Source: an uncultured SAR86 cluster bacterium (lineage in GTDB: Bacteria; Pseudomonadota; Gammaproteobacteria; Magnimaribacterales; AG-339-G14). From it: a stretch of 64,000 nt of DNA. Within the stretch, counting starts at the first letter, position 1. The number at the start of each line of letters is the position of its first letter. Positions 55,374 through 64,000 of this stretch are shown in pieces. Location of the stretch: contig CABZJI010000001.1 in assembly GCA_902526045.1 (NCBI GenBank), positions 315,248-379,247 of the forward strand. The letters are read 5' to 3'. A program made the position numbers and the translations under genes. The notes beneath the pieces are model-generated. The model saw only the letters and a program-made list of their open reading frames with translations, was not told the DNA's origin and made no database searches.

Positions 55374-55457
55374 ATTTAACCTAGACTAGGGTTAACTTAG
55401 GTGTTAAATTATTGAACCTAGTCTTAGACAATCTTTAATTAAATCCCAATATCTGTT

Positions 55458-56720
55458 ATGCATTTAGGCGAATTAAAAGCCAAGCCGGTAGAAGAATTAC
55501 TCAGTCTTGCTGAAGGGATGGGTATAGAAAATCTTGCCCGCTCAAAAAAACAAGATGTTATTTTTGGTATTTTAAAATCTCATTCTGGAAAAGGGGAGGA
55601 TATAGAGGGTGAAGGCGTTCTTGAAATTCTAAATGATGGATTTGGATTTTTGAGATCTCCATCTTCTTCTTACTTAGCTGGTGCAGATGATATCTATGTT
55701 TCGCCTAGCCAAATAAGAAGATTTGGTCTTAAGACTGGCGATTCAATATCTGGAAAAATAAGACCACCAAAGGAAGGCGAGAGATATTTTGCCCTGTTAA
55801 AGATAGAAAAAATTAATTTCATCGCTCCGGAACAAACGAAATCGAAAGTTGCTTTTGAAAACTTAACACCCTTATTTCCTGAAGAAAGGATTGTTATGGA
55901 GGCTGGAAACGGTACTACGGAAGATTTATCTGCAAGAATTATTGATTTAACTGCTCCAACAGGTAAAGGGCAAAGAGGACTTATTGTCTCTCCACCCAAA
56001 GCAGGTAAGACTCTTCTTCTTCAAACAATTGCTCATTCAATAGAAAGAAATAGTCCTGATAGTAAGCTTATGGTTCTTTTAGTCGATGAAAGACCTGAAG
56101 AAGTAACAGATATGAAACGTTCAGTTCGTGGTGAAGTTGTAGCTTCTACTTTTGACGAACCACCTTCAAGACATGTGCAAGTAGCTGAAATGGTAATTGC
56201 CAAAGCAAGGAGACTTGTTGAAACAAAAAATGATGTCATCATCTTGCTAGATTCAATTACTCGTTTAGCTAGAGCTTATAATTCTACCCAAGCAGCTTCT
56301 GGAAAAATATTAACGGGAGGTGTGGATGCCAATGCTTTAGAAAAACCAAAAAGATTTTTTGGTGCTGCAAGAAATATTGAGGGGGGCGGGAGCCTCACCA
56401 TAATTGCAACTGCTCTTATTGATACTGGATCTAGAATGGACGAAGTAATTTATGAGGAATTTAAAGGGACTGGAAATCAAGAAATTCATTTAGACAGATC
56501 AATTGCGGAAAGGAGAGTCTTTCCAGCTATTAATATAAGACGATCAGGAACAAGAAGAGAAGAGTTGATAACTGATGATGCAGAGCTACAAAGAATTAAT
56601 ATTCTCAGAAAGCTTCTCAATGATATGGAAGATGTTGATGCAACTGAATGGCTCATAGATAAACTTGGCAAGCATAAGACCAACAATGAATTCTTTAGTT
56701 CAATGAAGAAAGGTAAATAA
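55458..56720 (+). CDS. rho: transcription termination factor Rho
   Basis: [61 protein letters not shown]. Confidence 0.98.
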   Translation: MHLGELKAKPVEELLSLAEGMGIENLARSKKQDVIFGILKSHSGKGEDIEGEGVLEILNDGFGFLRSPSSSYLAGADDIYVSPSQIRRFGLKTGDSISGKIRPPKEGERYFALLKIEKINFIAPEQTKSKVAFENLTPLFPEERIVMEAGNGTTEDLSARIIDLTAPTGKGQRGLIVSPPKAGKTLLLQTIAHSIERNSPDSKLMVLLVDERPEEVTDMKRSVRGEVVASTFDEPPSRHVQVAEMVIAKARRLVETKNDVIILLDSITRLARAYNSTQAASGKILTGGVDANALEKPKRFFGAARNIEGGGSLTIIATALIDTGSRMDEVIYEEFKGTGNQEIHLDRSIAERRVFPAINIRRSGTRREELITDDAELQRINILRKLLNDMEDVDATEWLIDKLGKHKTNNEFFSSMKKGK

Positions 56721-57290
56721 CTATTTCTCTTTGATTAATAAATACTTCTTCTCGCCTGATTTAGTCTCTTTTATGATATCCCAACCCTTTATCAAAAAAT
56801 TTAAATCTAATTCTTTTTCAACTTCTAGATAAACTTTCCCAAAGTTGGAAAGAAGGCCATTTGTTTTAATTTTTAAAAGAACTTTTTCAGCAAGTTGTCT
56901 ATAAAAAGGTGGATCAACAAATATTAAATCGAAGTCTTGAGTTGTTTCATCTAGCCAAGTAAGCACATCTCCTTTGATTATAAAGACATCTTCATCAGCA
57001 TTAAGGCTTCCAATGTACTTTTTAATTTTATTTAAATGGTAAGAATTTTTTTCAACGAATGTAACTTTGTCTGCTCCTCTTGATAAGGATTCAAGTCCTA
57101 AGGATCCAGTTCCAGCAAATAAATCTAAACAATTTTTATTACCAAGGATTTGTCCAAGCCAATTAAATAATGTTTCTCTGAGCCTATCTGGAGTTGGTCT
57201 TAGATCATCAGAAGGAATGAATTCAAATTTTCTTCCTTTGTATTTTCCGCCTATTATTCTGAATGACCCCTTAATTGCTTTATTGCTCAT
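56721..57290 (-). CDS. rsmD: 16S rRNA (guanine966-N2)-methyltransferase RsmD
   Basis: RIIGGKYKGRKFEF, RPTPDRLRETLFNWL, CLDLFAGTGSLGLESLSRGA, IFVDPPF. Confidence 0.96.
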   Translation of the reverse strand: MSNKAIKGSFRIIGGKYKGRKFEFIPSDDLRPTPDRLRETLFNWLGQILGNKNCLDLFAGTGSLGLESLSRGADKVTFVEKNSYHLNKIKKYIGSLNADEDVFIIKGDVLTWLDETTQDFDLIFVDPPFYRQLAEKVLLKIKTNGLLSNFGKVYLEVEKELDLNFLIKGWDIIKETKSGEKKYLLIKEK

Positions 57291-57328
57291 AATTTTCTTT
57301 TATAATTCTCTTTTCTAACCTCAACAAA

Positions 57329-57787
57329 ATGCAAGATATATTTCTAAATATTTTAAGGACTCAAGCTCAAACAGTTTATGTAATTTCTTCAGGAAATTCA
57401 GTTTCGAAAGAGGCAATGACTGTTTCATCAGTAGCCTCTTTATCAGCTAACCCTCCAAGAATGCTTGTTTGTATAAATAAATCTGCAGCTATGCACGACT
57501 TTTTAAAAACTACTGAATCTTTTTGTCTTAATTTATTAAGTAAGGAACAAGAACATGTTGCTGATATTTGTAGTAATTCAGAGAAAATTAATGAAAGATT
57601 TTCTAATGATCCTTGGCTTAGAAAGGAGGACACTCCATATTTGGAAAATGCACAATCAAATCTCTTCTGCAGCTTAAAAGAAATCATGGAAGACACTACT
57701 CACTCTATTTTCATTGGTGAGATCCAAGATTTAATTCATAATGAGTCTTTAAAACCCCTAATATATCAAGAAGGCAAATATGTTTAA
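57329..57787 (+). CDS. flavin reductase-like domain protein
   Basis: EAMTVSSVASLSANPPRMLVCINKSAAMHDFLKTTESFCLNLLSKEQEHVA. Confidence 0.85.
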   Translation: MQDIFLNILRTQAQTVYVISSGNSVSKEAMTVSSVASLSANPPRMLVCINKSAAMHDFLKTTESFCLNLLSKEQEHVADICSNSEKINERFSNDPWLRKEDTPYLENAQSNLFCSLKEIMEDTTHSIFIGEIQDLIHNESLKPLIYQEGKYV

Positions 57788-58178
57788 AATTTTCCATCTT
57801 TTAATTTTTGTTTTTTGCTCAAGTTATATATCTTCAAGCGAGATTGAGCTTTATTTTATTGAGCCTAAGGATGGTGCAATACTCAATGGACCTGTAAAAA
57901 TAATTTTTGGGTTATCAGGAATGGGTGTGGCTCCTGCAGGAATAGATTTTCCTAATACTGGTCATCATCATCTCCTTGTTGATTTAGAAAATTTACCTAA
58001 TCTTTCAAAACCTATTCCAGCTGACAAAAACCACATTCACTTTGGTAAAGGTCAGACTCAAACAGTTCTTGAATTACCCAGGGGAAAAAGAACCTTGCAA
58101 CTTTTAATGGGAAATTATCTCCACATTCCACACAAAGAGCCGGTCATTTCCGATAAAATTACCATCTTTGTAGAATAA
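57780..58178 (+). CDS. DUF4399-like exported protein
   Basis: Signal peptide; FIEPKDGAILNGPVKIIFGLSGMGVAPAG....TGHHHLLVD....FGKGQTQTVLELPRGKRTLQLL. Confidence 0.8.
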   Translation: MFKIFHLLIFVFCSSYISSSEIELYFIEPKDGAILNGPVKIIFGLSGMGVAPAGIDFPNTGHHHLLVDLENLPNLSKPIPADKNHIHFGKGQTQTVLELPRGKRTLQLLMGNYLHIPHKEPVISDKITIFVE

Positions 58179-58194
58179 TCTGCGAAAAATTTTC

Positions 58195-60543
58195 TTGATT
58201 TACGCTAATTTAAAAATAAAGAAAAAGTTCATTATTCTTCTTTATTTACTCCTTATTCCCAGCTTTTCAGTGGGTGAGATTCTCATCGATGGAATTCTTG
58301 ATGAAGAAGAATGGAATTCAGCCAAGTCAATTGATGACCTCGTAATTGTTCAGCCAAACATCTTGAAAAAATCAAAATATAAAATTGAAGTCTTATATTT
58401 TGCTAATGAGAAAGGAATTTATTTTGGTTTTAAAAATTTTAAACCTTCAGAGAGACAAACCTCAATTCAACATAAGAGGGATGCATGGATGGTAGATGGA
58501 GATAGAAATTTTATCATCATAGACTTTGTAGGAAATGGAAATAACGGATTTTCTTTTGGAACATCCCTAGGAGATTCTGTTGGAGACGGAACTGTTTCAA
58601 ATGAAAATCAGTTCAATCAAGATTGGGATGGAGTATGGTTCGTAAAAACTAGTAAAGATAGTGAAGCTTGGTACTCTGAGTTTTTAATACCTTGGGATGT
58701 AGCACCCATCAGCTCATCCTCCGATGACGAAATAGAGATTAAAATAAGATTCAATACTTTTGATTTTCTCAGTAATGAATGGTCGAGTTTTCCTGCTATT
58801 TGGAGCACTGACTCAGCTTTTTTATCCAAATTTGAACCAATAAGAGTAAAGAATTTTGCTCGGGATACAAAAAGCGGCGCAGATTTCTATCCCTATATTT
58901 CAATATCACAAGAGCAAGTTACAGATGAACAAATCAATAAAATAGGTGGTGAAATATTTTGGTCTATAGATGCTGAAAAGAGATTAGATGTGACTATAAA
59001 TCCTGATTTTGGCCAAGTAGAAAGTGATGATGTTATTGTTAATTTTGATTCAACTGAGACATATTATGAAGATAAGAGACCTTTCTTCACTGAAAATCAA
59101 AATTTGTTTCAAATAACTGGCTGGAGAACCTATCTTGTTAATACTAGAAGAATTGGTGCAGCGCCAGATTATGACTGCAATCGATTAGACGAAAGACTTA
59201 CTGATAAATGCCTTAAAGATAATTCATCGACAAGTGATATTGATCTTGCTTTAAGGTATACCCAATCAGGAGCAATCAATGAGTTTGGTATTTTCTCTGC
59301 TTTTGAGAAGGGAACGGATATTTATAAAGCTAGAAATTTTCAGGCTATTCGTTATAGAAGAAATTTCAATAAAGGAAAAGTAGGCTATTTATTAACTTAT
59401 GCTGATAAACCAAACATATCAAGATCTGCTCAAGTGCACACTTTAGATTACGAATATTTCATCGATCAAGATACTCGTTTTTTTGGAATGTTAAGCCACT
59501 CAGATATTGATGATCCAATTTTGCCTAAGAATGGATCTGCAATCAGAGCTTTAGTTTCGAAACAATTTTCGAAAAAATTCTCAGGTTTGTGGGCTTTTTC
59601 ATCTTATGGCAAGGGCTATGATCTTAATGATATGGGTTACAGTGAAATGAAGGAATATATGTCAACTGGATGGGTAGCTAACTATAGAGAAGCTGACTTT
59701 GAAAATTCCTCTCCTCTTCAAAGTTTGACTATTGATTCAAACGGTGGATTTAATAGAAGCGCCTCAGGAATATATGGCGGATCTTTGGCAAATGTGAACC
59801 TAGGCTTTGATTTTAAAGATTTCTCTTCTTTAAGAATTTCTTGCGAGTGTTTTTTAGACCCTGGAAAAGACTATATGGAAACAAGAGGCTTTCCTGATGC
59901 ACCTTTCATAAGAAATAAAGGTGGGTATACCATTGCAATTAGATACGAGGCACCAGAGACTTTTGTTTTCATTCCTTCTGTGAAACTAGAGAGCAGGTCG
60001 TCAGGATATGAGTTCGATGATCCTATGTTTTCAAGAAAAGAAGAAGGCTGGGGCTTTAACTTGGGCGCAACAATAAAACCGACAGATAATTTGAATATTA
60101 ACTTCGGTCTCATCAGATACGATGAAGATGAAAATTGGAGTAAATTCGAATACGACAACGTATTTGGTTTTTACCATAAGAAAAAACTGTCGTCCTCTTT
60201 TTCGTTAGGATTATATGAAGGAAAACATGAATTAAGAATTAAAGCTCAATTTTATAGCTTAACAGCTGAGGATCCCGAAGCTTTTTTTGTCTCACCAGAT
60301 GGAAAAATGAAATCGATGAGCGCTAGCTTAAATTCATTTGAGCTAAGTCAAATGGCATTTCAAATCAGGTATAAATATCAATTAGCACCTTTGTCTCATA
60401 TATATGTTGTCTATACTAGGGGAGGAGATTACTTCAACTCTGAAGTTGAGCCTTCATCATTTGATAGGCTGTATACAAAAGGATGGAATACTGCTTACTC
60501 AGATCAATTTATTTTGAAAATAAGATATAGATTTTCTTCCTAA
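58195..60543 (+). CDS. CBM9-like / DUF5916-type predicted outer-membrane protein (paralog 1)
   Basis: Signal peptide, IDGILDEEEWNSA carbohydrate-binding-9-like start, NPDFGQVESDDVIVNFDSTETYYEDKRPFFTENQNLF, C-terminal LKIRYRFSS. Confidence 0.8.
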   Translation: MIYANLKIKKKFIILLYLLLIPSFSVGEILIDGILDEEEWNSAKSIDDLVIVQPNILKKSKYKIEVLYFANEKGIYFGFKNFKPSERQTSIQHKRDAWMVDGDRNFIIIDFVGNGNNGFSFGTSLGDSVGDGTVSNENQFNQDWDGVWFVKTSKDSEAWYSEFLIPWDVAPISSSSDDEIEIKIRFNTFDFLSNEWSSFPAIWSTDSAFLSKFEPIRVKNFARDTKSGADFYPYISISQEQVTDEQINKIGGEIFWSIDAEKRLDVTINPDFGQVESDDVIVNFDSTETYYEDKRPFFTENQNLFQITGWRTYLVNTRRIGAAPDYDCNRLDERLTDKCLKDNSSTSDIDLALRYTQSGAINEFGIFSAFEKGTDIYKARNFQAIRYRRNFNKGKVGYLLTYADKPNISRSAQVHTLDYEYFIDQDTRFFGMLSHSDIDDPILPKNGSAIRALVSKQFSKKFSGLWAFSSYGKGYDLNDMGYSEMKEYMSTGWVANYREADFENSSPLQSLTIDSNGGFNRSASGIYGGSLANVNLGFDFKDFSSLRISCECFLDPGKDYMETRGFPDAPFIRNKGGYTIAIRYEAPETFVFIPSVKLESRSSGYEFDDPMFSRKEEGWGFNLGATIKPTDNLNINFGLIRYDEDENWSKFEYDNVFGFYHKKKLSSSFSLGLYEGKHELRIKAQFYSLTAEDPEAFFVSPDGKMKSMSASLNSFELSQMAFQIRYKYQLAPLSHIYVVYTRGGDYFNSEVEPSSFDRLYTKGWNTAYSDQFILKIRYRFSS

Positions 60544-60699
60544 AATTCTTCGTAAGTAAATTAAAAAATCTTAATAAATTTCATTCTCAGAATATATTAA
60601 TTGATCCTTCTACAACATTGTTCTGATTAATTCAGATAAAATAGCGCCCAATTTTCTTCTGACTTTAATGTGACCCAAATACTCAATAAAACAGTAAAT

Positions 60700-63012
60700 A
60701 TGATTAGAAAAATAATAATTTTATTTTTTTTCATACAATTGTCAGCAGAAATAGTAATTGATGGAAAATTAGATGAAATTGAGTGGGACTCTGCAGGCGT
60801 TATTGATACTTTTTTTATCACCGAACCTTTAACTTATGCTACTCCAGAGGTTGAAACTGAGGTTTTATATTTTGCTAATGAAGATGGGATATATTTTGGG
60901 TTTAAAAATTATCAACAGCCTATTGAGAATCAAACAACTTTGCTTCATAAAAGAGACGTTATGGATGCATCTGCAGATAGAGCCTTTTTAGCAATAGACT
61001 TCAACGGAAACGGTATAAGAGCTTATAGCTTTGCAGTATCTTTGGGTGGATCAATCGGAGATGCTGTTTGGGCTAATGAAAATCAACCATCATCAGATTG
61101 GGATGCAATTTGGTTTGCTAAAACTTCCCAAGATGAAGATGCTTGGTTTGCTGAATTTTTGATCCCCTGGGATGTTGCTCCATTGGAAACTTCCGATAAA
61201 GAATTTATTGAAATAAATGTTAGGACATCTAGAGGTTATTTTTTTAAAAATGAATGGCATGGCTTCCCGAGAATTAACTGGACAGATACAAAATTTATCT
61301 CAAGATTTCATCCTATAAAAATAAGAAATTTTGCAAAAAACTCTAACTCACAAGTTGATTACTTTCCTTACATTTCTATTTCTCAGGAAGAGGTTAGTGG
61401 AAAACAGGAGAATAAAATTGGCGGAGAAATATTTTGGGCAATAGATTCAGAAAAAAGGTTAGATGTCACTTTAAATCCTGATTTTGGTCAAGTAGAAAGT
61501 GATGATGTGATTGTAAGTTTTGATGCAATTGAGACTTTTTATGAAGATAAACGTCCTTTTTTTACTGAAAACCAGGACCTTTTTCAAATAAGAGGTCGAA
61601 CTTCTTTTTTAATAAACACAAGAAGGATTGGTGCTCGACCAGACTATAATTGTTCTTCAGAAATAGATGAATCAGACTGTAGCCTTCAAAGAAAAACCTA
61701 CAGTGAAATAGATTTGGCCCTGAGATATACCCAGACTGAGGCAGATGACGAATTTGGAATCTTTTCAGCTTTTGAAAGGGACGGTAGATTTTATAAAGGA
61801 AGAAATTTTCAGTCTATTAGGTACAGAAAAAGTTTAGATGATCTACGCATTGGATACCTACTAACTTATGTTGACCGTCCAACTATAACTAGATCTGCTC
61901 AAGTCCACACAATGGATTTTGATTATTCTTTCGATGAATCAAGTAGATTCTCAGGGACCCTTAGTTATTCAAATATTGATTCTGACTCAACTACAACAGA
62001 GGGAGTAGCTCTCAGAGGAAGGGTGGCAAGAAACTTTACAGAAAAGTTTTCCGCTCTTTGGGGTTTTGGTATTTATGATGAAGGCTATGACATGAATGAT
62101 ATGGGTTACTTAGATATGAGAAATTTTGCTGAAACAGGCATTACAGCTGTTTACAAAGAAACCAATTTCTCAGAAGTTTCTTTAATTAGAAGTCTTACAT
62201 TAGATTTGAACAGTGGACATCAACGAAGCATATCTGGAATAAATGGTGGAGCGATGGCATGGGTATCTCTAAATTTGGATTTGAAAGATTTTTCTTCAAT
62301 TGACATTTTCTGTGAGTGCATTCTGTCACCTGGAAAAGATTTTGTTGAAACAAGAAATTATCCAGACTCCCCTTACATAAGGAGAATTGGAGGATACTTA
62401 TTTAGTATGAGATATTCAGCACCAAAACAGAAAATCTTCATACCATTCATAAAAATTGAAAGTTCATCTGGAGGCTACAAATTTGATAATCCCTCAAACT
62501 CTAAAAGAGGAGAGGGTTGGGGTTTTAATTTAGGAGCAATTGTTAAGCCTTCTCAAGATCTGGATTTAAATCTTGCTCTCATTAGATATGATGAATATGA
62601 AAATTGGGCGAAATACGAATTTGATAATGTGTTTGGTTATTATAAAAAGAAGAAACTATCATCATCCTTATCTTTGGGTTGGATTAAAGATAATATTCAT
62701 GAGTTAAGAATTAAAGCTCAATTTTATTCTCTAACTGCCGACGATCCGGATCCTTATTATGTTAGCGCCGATGGAAAGATGATTAATTATGATGGATCTC
62801 TTAATCCATTTGAACTAAGTCAGGTCGCTTTCCAGATAAGGTACAGGTATGAACTGTCACCTTTATCTAATTTTTATGCAGTTTATACAAGAGGCGGATA
62901 TTATTATGATAATGATGATAATGATATGAGATCTTTTGGGGATTTATATTCAACTGGATGGAACACTACTTACTCTGATCAATTCATACTGAAACTAAGA
63001 TATAAATTTTAA
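60700..63012 (+). CDS. CBM9-like / DUF5916-type predicted outer-membrane protein (paralog 2)
   Basis: Start refined to ATG 60700 (MIRKIIILFFFIQLSAEIVIDGKLDEIEW); collinear with the preceding gene. Confidence 0.8.
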   Translation: MIRKIIILFFFIQLSAEIVIDGKLDEIEWDSAGVIDTFFITEPLTYATPEVETEVLYFANEDGIYFGFKNYQQPIENQTTLLHKRDVMDASADRAFLAIDFNGNGIRAYSFAVSLGGSIGDAVWANENQPSSDWDAIWFAKTSQDEDAWFAEFLIPWDVAPLETSDKEFIEINVRTSRGYFFKNEWHGFPRINWTDTKFISRFHPIKIRNFAKNSNSQVDYFPYISISQEEVSGKQENKIGGEIFWAIDSEKRLDVTLNPDFGQVESDDVIVSFDAIETFYEDKRPFFTENQDLFQIRGRTSFLINTRRIGARPDYNCSSEIDESDCSLQRKTYSEIDLALRYTQTEADDEFGIFSAFERDGRFYKGRNFQSIRYRKSLDDLRIGYLLTYVDRPTITRSAQVHTMDFDYSFDESSRFSGTLSYSNIDSDSTTTEGVALRGRVARNFTEKFSALWGFGIYDEGYDMNDMGYLDMRNFAETGITAVYKETNFSEVSLIRSLTLDLNSGHQRSISGINGGAMAWVSLNLDLKDFSSIDIFCECILSPGKDFVETRNYPDSPYIRRIGGYLFSMRYSAPKQKIFIPFIKIESSSGGYKFDNPSNSKRGEGWGFNLGAIVKPSQDLDLNLALIRYDEYENWAKYEFDNVFGYYKKKKLSSSLSLGWIKDNIHELRIKAQFYSLTADDPDPYYVSADGKMINYDGSLNPFELSQVAFQIRYRYELSPLSNFYAVYTRGGYYYDNDDNDMRSFGDLYSTGWNTTYSDQFILKLRYKF

Positions 63013-63197
63013 TGATCTTTACAGATCCAACCTCTTGATGTTTTCCTGGCCTCAAACATTGGAAAGTAAACATCACATTCTATACATTTGACCATGCTTG
63101 ATTGATCTTCACTAATATCAACTGAACTTTCTCCTAAAAGACGAGCTAGACCTACAATTATCCCAATAAAGATTAAAACTGAAATTAAAATAGCCAC
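63009..63197 (-). CDS. small membrane protein with C-x2-C motif (PP0621-like)
   Basis: 62 aa: one TM helix then MVKCIECDVYFPMFEARKTSRGWICKDH. Confidence 0.7.
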   Translation of the reverse strand: MAILISVLIFIGIIVGLARLLGESSVDISEDQSSMVKCIECDVYFPMFEARKTSRGWICKDH

Positions 63198-63970
63198 TAA
63201 GATTTAACTTTTTCTTCTTTGAAAGCTTTGAGTAAATCTTGAGTTAAGTTTGCCAGATCTGATTGATTTAGTTCTTTATATGCTTGAATTTTTATCTCTA
63301 AGGCTTGCTCAACTTGGGAGCTATTTGGCAGGTGCTCTATCACATAATTAGCCCTATTTAACGCCGCAACATAAGCTTTTCTTTCCATATAAAAAGTTGC
63401 AACATAAATTTCTTTTTTTGCAACTAAATTTCTCAAGAAAACCATGCGTTGTCTTGCTTGATCCGCATAATCGCTGTCTGGGAATCTAAGTAAAAAGTCA
63501 CTTAGGTCAGAAAAAGATTTTTTTGCTCGATTAAGATCTCTTTTTGAGGCGGCATCTTCAAGGATCATATTAGGATTAAAAATTGACATATCCGCAGTAT
63601 AGCCAGACATTCCTTTCAAATAGTATGCATAATCTACGTTGGGATGATTAGGGTGCAAGCTTATGAATCTATCAGCAGCAGAAATGGCAGCATCATAGTT
63701 TGCAGATTTAAAGTAAGCATAAATCAACTCGGATTGAGCTTGAGTTGCAAATCGTCCAAAAGGATATCTAGCCTCAAGCATTTCTAAGCTCATAGCAGCA
63801 GCGGCAAAATTACCTGATCTCAATCTATTTTGAGCTTGATCAAATAATTCTTTTTCAAGTAAAACTTTTTCAATAGTTTCATCTTTATTTGCACAAGATG
63901 GAAATAAACTCATCAAGATCAGTAAAAAAAGCAGATTAAAGATAAAATAGTATTTATTACTGGACAACAT
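63197..63970 (-). CDS. bamD: outer membrane assembly lipoprotein BamD
   Basis: Lipobox LFPSC; LFDQAQNRLRSGNFAAAAMSLEMLEARYPFGRFATQAQSELIYAYFKSANYDAAISAADRFISLHPNHPNVDYAYYLKG. Confidence 0.95.
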   Translation of the reverse strand: MLSSNKYYFIFNLLFLLILMSLFPSCANKDETIEKVLLEKELFDQAQNRLRSGNFAAAAMSLEMLEARYPFGRFATQAQSELIYAYFKSANYDAAISAADRFISLHPNHPNVDYAYYLKGMSGYTADMSIFNPNMILEDAASKRDLNRAKKSFSDLSDFLLRFPDSDYADQARQRMVFLRNLVAKKEIYVATFYMERKAYVAALNRANYVIEHLPNSSQVEQALEIKIQAYKELNQSDLANLTQDLLKAFKEEKVKS

Positions 63971-64000
63971 TCGTTAATTCTATCTGTTTAAAGATTAAAA

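Overview
This 64 kb window is a compact, AT-rich, almost gap-free bacterial chromosome segment. Gene content and order resemble a streamlined marine gammaproteobacterium (SAR86-like; taxonomy is inference). I found no CRISPR array, IS element, prophage or rRNA operon. Housekeeping blocks recognised: rsmE-gshB-ruvX-dnaG-rpoD-tRNA(CAT); coaD/mutM/tolC/thiC/parE-parC; mpl; proA-nadD-rsfS-mrdA-rodA-mltB-dacA-dat facing holA-lptE-leuS; accC-accB-aroQ; ilvD-trxA-rho; rsmD; bamD. The most distinctive part is an iron/heme island at about 9.9-20.6 kb. It contains a Fur-type promoter with two boxes, a siderophore TonB receptor, a highly structured intergenic region, an FTR1 iron permease, an ALAS-type hemA (C4/Shemin route, unusual for Gammaproteobacteria), and a hemC(+C-terminal HemD-like domain)-hemB-hemE-hemH-hemF-hemG run. 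The best candidates for something undescribed are the four-hairpin intergenic element at 12237-12481 (overlapping a possible 55-aa ORF), the divergent C-terminal domain of the HemC fusion, and a stand-alone DsbD-alpha domain whose start codon interlocks with that of a divergent ABC ATPase gene. No searches or folding programs were run. Gene calls rest on reading the supplied translations and the sequence.
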